From: Agrococcus sp. KRD186
Lineage (GTDB): Bacteria; Actinomycetota; Actinomycetes; Actinomycetales; Microbacteriaceae
Length of the DNA: 64,000 nt
Reading direction: 5' to 3'
Assembly: GCF_017168255.1 (NCBI RefSeq)
Contig: NZ_JABFAP010000001.1
Span: 1,005,335 to 1,069,334, forward strand
The notes under the pieces are model-generated. The model made no database searches. It was not told where the DNA came from and worked only from the letters and a program-made list of their open reading frames with translations. Below, in pieces: positions 1-8,235 of the stretch. Each line of letters starts with the position of its first letter. The stretch's first letter is position 1. The translations under genes were made by a program, and so were the position numbers.

Positions 1-152
1 TTCAGGTGCTCGGCGATGCGGATCATGGCGGGCTGGTGGACGACCAGCAGCCGCTGGGCATCGCCCAGGCCGGCCTGCAGGCGCTCGACCAGGATGCCCC
101 TGCCGATGTGGACGTCGTACGGCGCCTCGGTCTCGACGCGGATGGTGGTCAT
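1..152 (-). CDS. aroB: 3-dehydroquinate synthase, N-terminal fragment (runs off window)
   Basis: Only about 50 N-terminal residues are present. They read MTTIRVETEAPYDVHIGRG and onwards, the usual start of AroB, in which a short beta strand leads into a YDVxIGRG turn. AroB converts DAHP to 3-dehydroquinate, the second shikimate-pathway step, in the cytosol using NAD and a divalent metal; the catalytic part lies outside the window. The ATG at 150-152 is preceded by a good AAGGAG ribosome site about 8 nt upstream. It follows aroE, aroC and aroK in the same direction, so this is an aro operon. The call rests on a short stretch plus context. Confidence 0.85.
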   Translation of the reverse strand, partial: MTTIRVETEAPYDVHIGRGILVERLQAGLGDAQRLLVVHQPAMIRIAEHL

Positions 153-240
153 GCGCTTGCGCTCCTTCTCTCGGTGGTGCTGACGACGGTGGTGATGGCG
201 GTGGTGATGGCGGTGATGGTGACGGTGCTCGGCGTCGCGG
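153..240. repeat. GGTGATGGC-type low-complexity spacer between aroK and aroB
   Basis: This 88-base gap contains imperfect 9-12 nt repeats of GGTGATGGC (plus strand) at about 186-226. In the aroB frame on the minus strand it would encode a run of His-His-His-Arg units with no stop, but no start codon lies in frame within the gap. I treat it as untranslated spacer. The aroB ribosome site lies at its aroB-proximal end. Confidence 0.5.
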
Positions 241-783
241 TCACAGCCTGCGCTCTGCCAGCCGGGCCTCGAGCTCGTCGACCAGCCGCGACATGGGTGT
301 GCGCGAGGTGTCGACGGTGAGATCGGCGAGCTCGCGGTAGATCGGGTCGCGCTCGGCGGCGATGCGGCGCCAGTCGGCGATGCCGCCGGCGACCAGGGGC
401 CGGCCGCCACCGCTGAGCCGGCGCTCGGCGGCGGCCTCGTCGACGGTGACCAGCACGACGGTGGCCTGCTCGCGCAGCAGCGCGCGCGTGCCCTCGTCGA
501 GCACCGCCCCGCCGCCCAGCGCGACGACGCTGCCCGGGGTGAGCGCCTGCTGCACCGCCTGCGCCTCCCAGTGGCGGAAGGTCGGCTCGCCGTGCGCCTC
601 GAAGATCTGCGGGATGGGTCCGTGGTCGAGCACCACGAGGCGATCGGTGTCGACGAAGGTGCGGCCGATGCGGGAGGCGAGCTTGCGGCCCAGCGAGGTC
701 TTGCCGGCGGCCATCGGGCCGATCAGGGCGACCGGCGGCGTCGCGCTCGCCTCGTCGCCCGGTCGCGGGGCGTCAGCGGTCAC
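241..783 (-). CDS. aroK: shikimate kinase
   Basis: Phosphorylates shikimate at the 3-OH using ATP, the fifth shikimate-pathway step. The 180 residues match the family length. The P-loop GPMAAGKT is at 22-29. The shikimate-binding Asp is in VDTD (D47), a conserved Arg follows at about R70, and the GGG shikimate-binding loop is at 90-92. A flexible lid segment with RPLVAGG follows. The start is GTG with only a weak GGCGG-like ribosome site, and the first 17 residues are a poorly conserved tail. It lies 25 nt after aroC and ahead of aroB, so it is probably translated from the same long mRNA. Confidence 0.95.
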   Translation of the reverse strand: MTADAPRPGDEASATPPVALIGPMAAGKTSLGRKLASRIGRTFVDTDRLVVLDHGPIPQIFEAHGEPTFRHWEAQAVQQALTPGSVVALGGGAVLDEGTRALLREQATVVLVTVDEAAAERRLSGGGRPLVAGGIADWRRIAAERDPIYRELADLTVDTSRTPMSRLVDELEARLAERRL

Positions 784-808
784 GGGACCGCCGTGGGCGC
801 GGCTGGCA

Positions 809-2005
809 TCAGGATGCCTCCGGCACCGTGCGCAGCTGCTCGGGGATCGCGTCGAGGTAGGCGTCGAGGTTCCTGCGCGTCTCGGCGACCGAGTCGCCGC
901 CGAACTTCTCCACCATCGCCTCGGCGAGCACGAGCGCGACCATCGCCTCGGCGACCACGCCCGCGGCGGGCACGGCGCAGACGTCGCTGCGCTGGTGGTG
1001 CGCCTGTGCGGCCTCGCCGGTCGCCACGTCGATCGTGCGCAGCGCTCGCGGCACCGTCGCGATCGGCTTCATGCCCGCGCGCACGCGCAGCACGTCGCCG
1101 GTGGACATGCCGCCCTCGATGCCGCCGGCACGGCCGGTCTCCCGGTGCGTGCCGTCCTCGCCGGCGATCAGCTCGTCGTGCGCGACGCTCCCGCGGCGAC
1201 GGGTGGTCTCGAAGCCGTCGCCGACCTCGACGCCCTTGATCGCCTGGATGCTCATCAGCGCCTGCGCGAGCCGGCCGTCGAGCTTGCGGTCCCAGTGCAC
1301 GTAGGAGCCGAGCCCCGGCGGCAGGCCGTAGGCGAGCACCTCGACGATGCCGCCGAGCGTGTCGCCGGCGCGGCGCGCGTCCTCGACCTCCGCGAGCATC
1401 GCGGCGCTGGTGCCCGGGTCGCTGCAGCGCAGCTCGTCGGCGTCCAGCCGGTCGACGTCCTCGGGCACGGGCAGCACCGCATCCGCCGGCACGCGCACGG
1501 GGCCGATCGCGAGCGTGTGGCTGACCAGGCGCACGCCCAGCTCGCCCAGGAACGCGCGCGCGACGGCGCCGAGCGCCACCCGCGCGGCGGTCTCGCGGGC
1601 GCTCGCGCGCTCGAGCACCGGCCGCGCCTCGTCGAAGCCGTGCTTCTGCATGCCCACCAGATCGGCGTGGCCGGGCCTGGGGCGGGTGAGCTTCGCAGCC
1701 CTGGCACCGGTCAGCTCGCCCTCCAGGGGCGCCGGCGACATCACCTCGGTCCACTTCGGCCACTCGGTGTTGCCCACGCGCAGCGCGATCGGGCCGCCCT
1801 GCGTCAGCCCGTGGCGCACGCCGCCGGAGATCGAGAGTGCGTCCTGCTCGAACTTCATGCGGGCGCCGCGACCCGCGCCCAGCTTGCGCCGCTGCAGGTC
1901 GGCCTGGATCTGCGAGGCCGCGATCGGCACCCCCGCGGGAAGTCCCTCGAGCACAGCGATCAGTTCGGGGCCATGGGATTCCCCGGCGGTGAGCCAGCGC
2001 AGCAT
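809..2005 (-). CDS. aroC: chorismate synthase
   Basis: Removes phosphate from EPSP to make chorismate, the last shared step to aromatic amino acids, using reduced FMN. The 398 residues begin [14 protein letters not shown], and the GESHGP motif at 8-13 is the family signature. RPGHADL and the [11 protein letters not shown] segment are further conserved FMN/substrate regions. The ATG at 2003-2005 fits this conserved N-terminus exactly; longer readings of this frame run into mltG and are shadows. It starts 2 nt after the aroE stop, so translational coupling is likely. Confidence 0.97.
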   Translation of the reverse strand: MLRWLTAGESHGPELIAVLEGLPAGVPIAASQIQADLQRRKLGAGRGARMKFEQDALSISGGVRHGLTQGGPIALRVGNTEWPKWTEVMSPAPLEGELTGARAAKLTRPRPGHADLVGMQKHGFDEARPVLERASARETAARVALGAVARAFLGELGVRLVSHTLAIGPVRVPADAVLPVPEDVDRLDADELRCSDPGTSAAMLAEVEDARRAGDTLGGIVEVLAYGLPPGLGSYVHWDRKLDGRLAQALMSIQAIKGVEVGDGFETTRRRGSVAHDELIAGEDGTHRETGRAGGIEGGMSTGDVLRVRAGMKPIATVPRALRTIDVATGEAAQAHHQRSDVCAVPAAGVVAEAMVALVLAEAMVEKFGGDSVAETRRNLDAYLDAIPEQLRTVPEAS

Positions 2006-2007
2006 GC

Positions 2008-2865
2008 CTACGATTCTTCCAGACCGGCAGTGCCGCTGCCGACCATGGCTGCTCGCATCGCGGCCGCCACGTGCTGCTCGTCGTCCAGCGCCGCGTCGAT
2101 GTCGCCGTTCGCGAAGATCCGCGCCTGCAGCACGGCCTGGCCCAGCAGCATCTCGCGCCCGTCGATCACCCGGTCTGCGCCGAGCGCCGCCAGGTAGCGG
2201 GAGCCCTCGGGCCGCGCGTAGTCGGCGTCGAGCAGGACGGCGGGCGGATGCATGAAGGCCGGCACGGTGTCGGCCCCGGCCGGCAGCGTGGAGACCGCCG
2301 CGTCGGCCGCGGGCAGCGGCTCTTCCAGCGGCTGCAGCGCGACCCGCACGCCCAGCCGCTCCCCCAGCGCCTCGAGCCCGGCGCCCTTGGCCTGGGTGCG
2401 CAGCCCCACGGTGACTGCGCCAGCGCCGAGCTCCGCCATCGCGAGCAGCGCGGCCTGCGCGGTGCCGCCCGCGCCCACGATCGCGCCGGACGCGATCGAG
2501 CCGGCCCCCGCATCCGTCAGCGCCCGCACGATGCCGCCCACGTCGGTGTTCCAGCCGCGCAGCTCGCGGCCCAGCAGCAGCGTGTTCACCGCGCCGGTCA
2601 GCTCGGCGCGCACGTCGACCGTCGCGGCCAGCTGCCGCGCCTCGTGCTTGAGCGGTGCGGTGACCGACAGCCCGAGCCAGGCAGCGTCGAGCACGTCGAC
2701 GAAGTCGGCCAGCTCGCCCGCGGCGACGAGCCGGCGCTCGTAGCGCCAGTCGAGCCCGAGCTCGCGCGCGGCGGCGGCCTGCAGCGCCGGAGAGAGCGAG
2801 TGCTCGATCGGGGCGCCGACGACCGCGAGCCTGCGGGTGCCGGCGCTGCCGGCGAGGCGCTGCAC
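2008..2865 (-). CDS. aroE: shikimate dehydrogenase (NADP+)
   Basis: Reduces 3-dehydroshikimate to shikimate with NADPH. The 285 residues show the EHSLSP substrate motif (S23, S25), the catalytic lysine in LSVTAPLK (K73), the partner Asp in NTDVGG (D108) and a Rossmann GAGGTAQA loop at 131-138. The C-terminal [12 protein letters not shown] segment corresponds to the family's conserved Gln region. The start is GTG, placed directly against the mltG stop (TGA then GTG, no gap), which indicates coupled translation. The usual NxTxPxK motif reads SVTAPLK here, a mild variation. Confidence 0.93.
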   Translation of the reverse strand: MQRLAGSAGTRRLAVVGAPIEHSLSPALQAAAARELGLDWRYERRLVAAGELADFVDVLDAAWLGLSVTAPLKHEARQLAATVDVRAELTGAVNTLLLGRELRGWNTDVGGIVRALTDAGAGSIASGAIVGAGGTAQAALLAMAELGAGAVTVGLRTQAKGAGLEALGERLGVRVALQPLEEPLPAADAAVSTLPAGADTVPAFMHPPAVLLDADYARPEGSRYLAALGADRVIDGREMLLGQAVLQARIFANGDIDAALDDEQHVAAAMRAAMVGSGTAGLEES

Positions 2866-3951
2866 TCAGCCGCCCCAGCCCGGGTTGTCGCGCAGGAACT
2901 GCTGGAACTGCGCGACCGCCACCTGGTGCTGGTCGTAGGTCTCCGAGAAGATCGTCTCGCCGGTCTCCGGGTTCACGGTCACGAAGTACAGCCAGGGGCC
3001 CTCGGTGGGCTCGAGCACCGCCTGGATCGCCTGGTCGCCCGGCGCCCCGATCGGCCCGACCGGCAGCCCGGGGTGCTGGTAGGTGTTGTACGGGTTGGTC
3101 GCGTCCGCCCGCTCCTCGGCGGTCGTGGTCACGACGTGCAGGTTGCCGGTGCCGTAGGCGACCGTGGCATCCGACTGCAGCGGCATGTTGATGTCGAGCC
3201 GGTTCTGGAAGACGCGCGCCACCTTGCCGAAGTCGTCGGCATAGCGCGCCTCGCGCTGCACGAGCGCGGCGAAGGTGAGCACGCGCTGCGCGTCGGCCTC
3301 GGCCACGCCGTACTCCGCGAGCGCCTGCCACTGACGGTCGATCATCGCCTGGATGACGCCCTCCGCGGTCACGCCCTCGTCGAACGTGTAGGTGGCCGGG
3401 AACATCCAGCCCTCGATGGTCAGCGCATCCGCGGGCAGGCCGAACCGAGCCGGATCGTCCTTGAGCGGCAGGAACTCCGAGGCGGGGATGCCGAGGTCGC
3501 GCTCGAGCCGGTCGAACACCTGCTGGAAGGTGTAGCCCTCCGGCACTGTCACCTGCAGCTCGACTTTGCGCGCCGGGTCGAGCAGCGCATCGAGCGCGCC
3601 CTGCGCCGACATCTGCTGCTGCAGCAGGTAGGCGCCCGGGTGCAGCTGGATCGACGGGTCGGCGACCAGGATGTCGGTGAACGCCTCGGCACTCGCAATG
3701 ACGTCCTGCTCGACGAGCGTCGCGGCCACGTCGTAGCCGTTCTGGCCCGACTCGATCTGCACGGTCACCTCGCCCGTGCCGGGGCCCGGGTAGTCCTCCG
3801 CGTCGGCGAAGCGCTCCTGCAGCTGCCCGATGCCCCAGGCTGCGGCGACGCCGAGCCCGACGAGCACGACCAGGGCGATGCTCCACCCGATCAGCCGCCT
3901 GCGGCCCCGTCGCTTGCGCTCAGCCTGGGCGCGTGCGCGTCGTCCTGCCAT
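2866..3951 (-). CDS. mltG: endolytic murein transglycosylase MltG
   Basis: Membrane-anchored lytic transglycosylase that cuts nascent peptidoglycan strands outside the cell. A basic cytosolic tail (1-20, many Arg) precedes one membrane helix (about 21-43), then the YceG/MltG domain. Conserved landmarks are EGWMFPATY (180-188), the catalytic Glu in VQREA (E234) and [10 protein letters not shown] (258-267). The 361 residues match the actinobacterial family. The ATG at 3949-3951 is 2 nt after the ruvX stop. The alaS-ruvX-mltG-aroE order is typical of actinobacteria. Confidence 0.95.
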   Translation of the reverse strand: MAGRRARAQAERKRRGRRRLIGWSIALVVLVGLGVAAAWGIGQLQERFADAEDYPGPGTGEVTVQIESGQNGYDVAATLVEQDVIASAEAFTDILVADPSIQLHPGAYLLQQQMSAQGALDALLDPARKVELQVTVPEGYTFQQVFDRLERDLGIPASEFLPLKDDPARFGLPADALTIEGWMFPATYTFDEGVTAEGVIQAMIDRQWQALAEYGVAEADAQRVLTFAALVQREARYADDFGKVARVFQNRLDINMPLQSDATVAYGTGNLHVVTTTAEERADATNPYNTYQHPGLPVGPIGAPGDQAIQAVLEPTEGPWLYFVTVNPETGETIFSETYDQHQVAVAQFQQFLRDNPGWGG

Positions 3952-3953
3952 GG

Positions 3954-4442
3954 TCAGCCCTCTCGCTGTGCGGCTGCGCCGCCGTCGGTGAGCAGCTCGC
4001 CGGGGGCCCGCCCGGATGCGCGCTCGCTGTCGAGCGCGTGCTGCAGGATGACGACCGCGGCCGCCTGATCGATCGTGGCGCGCTGCTGGCGCGTCGACTT
4101 GCCGGATGCGCGCATGCCGGCCGAGGCGGTCACGGTCGAGAGCCGCTCGTCCACGAGCCGCACGGGCATGCTGGCGGCGAGCTGTGCCGCCATCTCGCGC
4201 GCGTCCTGGGTGCTGGGAGTGTCACCGCCCGAGAGCGAGATCGGCAGCCCGACGACGGCCTCGACCGCGCTCAGCTCGGCAGCGATCTCCCGCAGCCGGG
4301 CGACGACGTCGACGCTCGCGCGCTGGATCGTCTCCACCGGCGTCGCCAGCAGGCCGTCACGGTCGCAGCGGGCCACACCGACGCGGGCCCTGCCCACGTC
4401 GACGCCGATCCGCACCCCCGCCCGCATCGTGCCCGCGCTCAC
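3954..4442 (-). CDS. ruvX: putative pre-16S rRNA nuclease RuvX/YqgF
   Basis: Small RNase H-fold protein thought to process the 5' end of 16S rRNA. The 162 residues carry the family motif GVDVGRARVG (first acidic residue D15), GLPISLSGGDTPSTQ in the middle and DERLSTVTA, which holds the second acidic cluster; DQAAAVVILQHAL closes the domain. The start is GTG, 14 nt after the alaS stop. The last 25 or so residues are an unconserved, probably disordered tail. Confidence 0.93.
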   Translation of the reverse strand: MSAGTMRAGVRIGVDVGRARVGVARCDRDGLLATPVETIQRASVDVVARLREIAAELSAVEAVVGLPISLSGGDTPSTQDAREMAAQLAASMPVRLVDERLSTVTASAGMRASGKSTRQQRATIDQAAAVVILQHALDSERASGRAPGELLTDGGAAAQREG

Positions 4443-4456
4443 GGTCTCGTGGCCGC

Positions 4457-7114
4457 TCAGCGGCTCAGCCCCTCGCGCACCGCGAGCAGCGCCGCGGGCA
4501 TCGCGCTCGCGTCCTGCCCACCGCCCTGCGCCATGTCGGGCTTGCCGCCGCCGCCGCCGCCGAGCACGCCGGCAGCCGCCTTCGCGAGCGGACCGGCAGC
4601 GCGACCGGCGTCACGGGCAGCCTGGTTGGTCGCGACGACGATGGCCGGCTTGCCGTCGACGGCGCCGCCGATCGCGATCACCGCCGGCTCGGCGCCGAGG
4701 CGCTCGCGCACCTGGCCGGCGAGCGAGCGCAGGTCGTCGGCCGAGCCGACCGCACCGAGGTCGACCGCCGCCAGGCGCACGTCGCCGACCCGCTCGGCGG
4801 CGTCGGCGATCGGCTGCACGCGGCCGGCGAGCTGCTTCGACTCGAACTCGGCGATGCGCTTCTCGGCGGTCTTGAGCGAGGCGACGATCTCCTGGATCCT
4901 GCCGGGCAGCTGCTCCTTCGGCGTCTTCAGCATCGAGGTGAGCTCGCTCACCAGGGTGCGCTCCGCGACCAGCTGCTGGAACGCATCCGCCCCCACGGCC
5001 GCCTCGACGCGACGCGCGCTCGAGCCGACGCTCGCCTCGCTCGTGATCGAGATGAGGCCGACCTGGCTGGAGGCGCCGACGTGCGTGCCGCCGCAGAGCT
5101 CGCGCGACCACGGGCCGCCGATGTCGACCATGCGCACCGTGCTGCCGTACTTCTCGCCGAAGAGCGACATCGCGCCGAGCGCCTTCGCCTCATCCAGCGG
5201 CATCACGCGGGTCTCGACCGGCAGGTCGTCGCTGATGGCGGTGTTGGCGATGCCCTCGAGCTCCTGCCGCATCTCGCTCGAGAGCGGGCTCGACCACGAG
5301 AAGTCGAGGCGCATGTAGCCGGCCTTGTTGTAGGAACCGGCCTGCACGGCGTCGGGGCCGAGCAGCTGGCGCAGCGCCGCGTGCACGAGGTGGGTGGCAG
5401 AGTGGGCGCGGTTCGCGCCGCGGCGGTAGAGCGGGTCGACCACCGCGTGCGCGACGTCGCCGACGGCGATCTCGCCGCTGGTCACGCGCACGGTGTGGCT
5501 GATGAGTCCCTGCACGGGCCGCTGCACGTCGAGCACGTCGGCCTCGAAGCCGGGGCCGACGAGGCGGCCCTGGTCGCTGTCCTGCCCGCCGGACTCGGCG
5601 TAGAGCGAGGTGGCGGTGAGCACCACCTCCACCTCCTGGTCGACGCCGGCCGAGGCGACCTGCGCGCCATCGGCGATGATGCCGACCACCTCGCCGTCGG
5701 CCTGCAGCTCGTCGTAGCCGAGGAACGCCGTCTCCCCCTTGCCGCGCAGCTCGGAGTAGACCGAGAGGTCGGCAAGCTGGCGGCGGCGCGACTTGGCGTC
5801 GGCCTTGGCGCGCGTGCGCTGCTCGCTCATGAGCGTCTCGAAGCTCGAGCGGTCGACGGCGAGGCCGGCCTCCTCGGCGATCTCCATCGTCAGGTCGATC
5901 GGGAAGCCGTAGGTGTCGTGCAGCAGGAAGGCGGTCTTGCCGGGCACCGTGTGGCCGGAATCCCCCCGCACATCCGCCATCGCGAGGTCGAGCACGGTCG
6001 AGCCCGCCTCGAGCGTCTTCAGGAAGGTCTGCTCCTCGGCGATCGCCAGTCGCTCGATGCGGCCGTACGACTCCTGCAGCTCGGGGTAGGCGGTCGACAT
6101 GGCGTCGAAGCTGGCGCGGAAGAGCGTCGGGAACGTCGCCTCGTGCACGCCCAGCAGCCGCATGCTGCGGATGGAGCGGCGCATCAGGCGGCGCAGGATG
6201 TAGCCGCGCCCCTCGTTGCCGGGGGTGACGCCGTCGCCCATCAGCATGAGCGACGAGCGCACGTGGTCGGCGACCACGCGCATCCGCACGTCGTCCTCGT
6301 GCTCGGCGCCGTAGCGGCGGCCGGAGAGCTCGCTGGCGAGATCGAGCACGGGCCGCACCTGGTCGATCTCGTACATGTTCTGCACGCCCTGCTTGAGGAA
6401 GGCGATGCGCTCGAGCCCCATGCCGGTGTCGATGTTCTTGCTCGGCAGCTCGCGCACGATCGTGAACTCGGTCTTCGAGCGCACGTCGGCGATCTCGTCC
6501 TGCATGAAGACGAGGTTCCAGATCTCCACGTAGCGGTCGTGGCCGGTGGCGGGACCGCCCTCGGGGCCGTACTCGGGGCCCAGGTCGTAGAAGATCTCAG
6601 AGTCGGGGCCGGCGGGACCGGGCTGCCCGGTCATCCAGTAGTTGTCCTCGAGGCCGAGGCGCTGGATGCGCTCGGCCGGGATGTCGGTGAGCTCGAGCCA
6701 GAGGCGCTCTGCCTCGTCGTCGGTCTCGTAGACCGTCGCCCACAGCCTGGCCGGATCGAACTCGTAGCCGCCGTCGGACTCGGGCCCGGTGAGCAGCTCC
6801 CACGCGTACTGGATGGCCTCGCGCTTGAAGTAGTCGCCGAACGACCAGTTGCCGGCCATCTGGAAGAAGGTGCCGTGCCGCGGCGTGCGGCCGACCTCCT
6901 CGATGTCATTGGTGCGGATGCATTTCTGCACGTCCGCGACGCGGGCCCAGGGGGCGGGCACCCGGCCGGAGAGGTACGGGATGAAGGGCACCATGCCGGC
7001 GATCGTGAACATGATCGCGGGGTCGTCGCTCACGAGCGACGCCGAGGGGACGATGGTGTGGCCGCGCTGCTCGAAGTGCTGCAGGAAGCGGCTGTGGATC
7101 TCTGCGGTCTGCAT
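4457..7114 (-). CDS. alaS: alanyl-tRNA synthetase
   Basis: Charges tRNA-Ala and edits mischarged Ser/Gly. The protein is 885 residues, the full family size. It has the class II catalytic core at the N-terminus, the editing domain with HSATH (HxxxH zinc motif) and a later CGGTHV cysteine/histidine pair, then the DHHA1 C-domain with a Gly-rich run. I chose the ATG at 7112-7114, giving MQTAEIHSRF, because the conserved protein starts there and a GGAGAG site lies upstream; the frame stays open another 44 codons, but that stretch is unconserved and overlaps a hairpin. Confidence 0.97.
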   Translation of the reverse strand: MQTAEIHSRFLQHFEQRGHTIVPSASLVSDDPAIMFTIAGMVPFIPYLSGRVPAPWARVADVQKCIRTNDIEEVGRTPRHGTFFQMAGNWSFGDYFKREAIQYAWELLTGPESDGGYEFDPARLWATVYETDDEAERLWLELTDIPAERIQRLGLEDNYWMTGQPGPAGPDSEIFYDLGPEYGPEGGPATGHDRYVEIWNLVFMQDEIADVRSKTEFTIVRELPSKNIDTGMGLERIAFLKQGVQNMYEIDQVRPVLDLASELSGRRYGAEHEDDVRMRVVADHVRSSLMLMGDGVTPGNEGRGYILRRLMRRSIRSMRLLGVHEATFPTLFRASFDAMSTAYPELQESYGRIERLAIAEEQTFLKTLEAGSTVLDLAMADVRGDSGHTVPGKTAFLLHDTYGFPIDLTMEIAEEAGLAVDRSSFETLMSEQRTRAKADAKSRRRQLADLSVYSELRGKGETAFLGYDELQADGEVVGIIADGAQVASAGVDQEVEVVLTATSLYAESGGQDSDQGRLVGPGFEADVLDVQRPVQGLISHTVRVTSGEIAVGDVAHAVVDPLYRRGANRAHSATHLVHAALRQLLGPDAVQAGSYNKAGYMRLDFSWSSPLSSEMRQELEGIANTAISDDLPVETRVMPLDEAKALGAMSLFGEKYGSTVRMVDIGGPWSRELCGGTHVGASSQVGLISITSEASVGSSARRVEAAVGADAFQQLVAERTLVSELTSMLKTPKEQLPGRIQEIVASLKTAEKRIAEFESKQLAGRVQPIADAAERVGDVRLAAVDLGAVGSADDLRSLAGQVRERLGAEPAVIAIGGAVDGKPAIVVATNQAARDAGRAAGPLAKAAAGVLGGGGGGKPDMAQGGGQDASAMPAALLAVREGLSR

Positions 7115-7150
7115 CAACTCAGGTCTCTCCGACCCCGTGCGGGGCCTGAC

Positions 7151-7180
7151 GAGCCCGGGCGCATGATCGCGCCCGGGCTC
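7151..7180 (-). promoter_or_regulatory. perfect 12-bp hairpin in the alaS leader
   Basis: GAGCCCGGGCGC (7151-7162), loop of 6, then GCGCCCGGGCTC (7169-7180). It sits 36 nt upstream of the alaS ATG and just after the stop of the 59-residue gene. No T-run follows on the minus strand, so it is not a clear terminator. It could be an attenuator, an mRNA-processing or stability element, or a weak terminator. Confidence 0.55.
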
Positions 7181-7193
7181 GGATCGGGTCGTC

Positions 7194-7373
7194 TCACTCG
7201 CCTCGCAGCTCGCGGTCGCGAGCCTGGTAGCCGTCCTTGACGGCATCCGAGAACTCGCGGGAGCGGTCGTCGACGCTGTCGAGGAATGCCTTGCCCTTCT
7301 CGGTCTCCTCGATGCGGCGTGCGGCGAAGACGCCGATGACGACGCCGACGGCCAGGAACAGGAGCTTCTTCAC
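7194..7373 (-). CDS. small single-pass membrane protein upstream of alaS
   Basis: A 59-residue protein starting GTG (7371-7373) with a GAGAGGGA ribosome site. It begins VKKLLFLAVGVVIGVFAARR, one hydrophobic helix at about 3-18 followed by a charged tail of alternating acidic and basic residues, so the tail is probably cytosolic. Similar short 'MKKLL...' proteins are often found between rpsD and alaS in actinobacteria; their function is unknown to me. The gene is the first of the alaS-aro operon and probably shares its promoter. Confidence 0.75.
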   Translation of the reverse strand: MKKLLFLAVGVVIGVFAARRIEETEKGKAFLDSVDDRSREFSDAVKDGYQARDRELRGE

Positions 7374-7445
7374 AGCGGGGTCCCTCTCGTGTCTCGCTTG
7401 CCCCGCACCGGGTTCGATGGCGGGGCGACTCAGTCTAACGACGAA

Positions 7446-7471
7446 GAGGGGCCGCCACCTGGCGGCCCCTC
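7446..7471 (-). terminator. terminator downstream of rpsD
   Basis: GAGGGGCCGCC / GGCGGCCCCTC, an 11-bp perfect stem with an ACCT loop, 13 nt past the rpsD stop. The minus strand continues TTCGTCGTT, a moderately T-rich tail. It separates rpsD from the alaS operon. Confidence 0.8.
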
Positions 7472-7483
7472 CTCAAGCGCCGG

Positions 7484-8113
7484 TCAGCGAGCGGCGTAGT
7501 ACTCGACGACGAGCTGCACGTCGGCGACGACGGGCACCTCGGCGCGCTTGGGGCGGCGCACGAGGCGCGCCTGCAGGCGGTCGAGCTGCACGTCGAGGTA
7601 CGGCGGCACCGGGGGCAGCACCTGGGCGTGACCGCCGGCGGCTGCGACCTGGAAGGGCTCCATGCCCTCGCTGCGCACGTGCACGCCGATGGTCTGACCC
7701 TCCTTCACGCGGAAGGACGGGCGGTCGACGCGCTGGCCGTCGACGATGATGTGACGGTGCACGACGAGCTGGCGGGCCTGCGAGGTGGTGCGGGCGAAGC
7801 CGGCGCGCAGCACGAGCGCGTCCAGCCGCATCTCGAGCAGCTCGACCAGGTTCTCACCGGTCAGGCCGCGCTGGCGACGAGCCTCGTTGAAGACGATGCG
7901 CAGCTGCGCCTCGCGGAGCCCGTACTGGGCCCTCAGACGCTGCTTCTCGCGCAGACGGACGGCGTAGTCGCTGTCAGCCTTGCGCTTGGTGCGGCCGTGC
8001 TGGCCGGGGCCATAGGGACGCTTCTCGAGGTAGCGGGCCGCCTTCGGGGTGAGGGCGACGCCGAGTGCGCGCGAGAGGCGCACCTTCGAACGGGAACGGG
8101 ACTTCGTGGACAT
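7484..8113 (-). CDS. rpsD: 30S ribosomal protein S4
   Basis: Primary 16S rRNA-binding protein of the small subunit. The 209 residues contain the N-terminal S4 domain (KSRSRSKVRLSRALG, KRPYGPGQHG) and the S4 RNA-binding fold from about 95, including LDALVLRAGFA and the VVHRHIIVDG loop. It has no N-terminal zinc-binding cysteines, so it is the C-minus form. It stands alone outside the S13-S11-RpoA operon, as in other actinobacteria. The ATG has an AAGGAAG site. The leader is about 105 nt. Confidence 0.98.
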   Translation of the reverse strand: MSTKSRSRSKVRLSRALGVALTPKAARYLEKRPYGPGQHGRTKRKADSDYAVRLREKQRLRAQYGLREAQLRIVFNEARRQRGLTGENLVELLEMRLDALVLRAGFARTTSQARQLVVHRHIIVDGQRVDRPSFRVKEGQTIGVHVRSEGMEPFQVAAAGGHAQVLPPVPPYLDVQLDRLQARLVRRPKRAEVPVVADVQLVVEYYAAR

Positions 8114-8224
8114 GACTTCCTTCGCTGAGTCGCTGCCGCGCGAGCGGCTGCCGCGGCGGAGTGCCGGGGCTTAAGGAGGGTTGCGGGCCAGGACAGCATG
8201 CTGCCGCCGAATAGGCCGTCGACA

Positions 8225-8230
8225 ACTCTA
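8225..8230 (-). promoter_or_regulatory. probable -10 box for rpsD
   Basis: On the minus strand TGCTAGAGT is an extended -10 (TGN plus TANNNT). It is about 112 nt before the rpsD ATG, leaving a structured GC-rich leader. No good -35 was seen. Confidence 0.4.
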
Positions 8231-8235
8231 GCAGA

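Noticed and set aside
362-2197. 611-residue plus-strand open frame
   Set aside because: Shadow of aroK and aroC.
7151-7180. T-box or other riboswitch before alaS
   Set aside because: Only one hairpin; no T-box sequence, specifier loop or alternative terminator could be drawn.
4106-7240. 1044-residue plus-strand open frame
   Set aside because: Antisense to alaS; composition is the Arg/Ala/Gly-rich pattern of high-GC shadow frames, with no domain.
7115-7246. Extended alaS N-terminus (44 more residues)
   Set aside because: Overlaps a perfect hairpin and lacks homology; the ATG at 7114 gives the conserved MQTAEIH start with a ribosome site.
8172-8179. TAAGGAGG, a perfect anti-Shine-Dalgarno match on the plus strand
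   Set aside because: The nearest ATG (8199) is about 19 nt away and opens only a shadow frame across rarA; the site lies in the rpsD leader.
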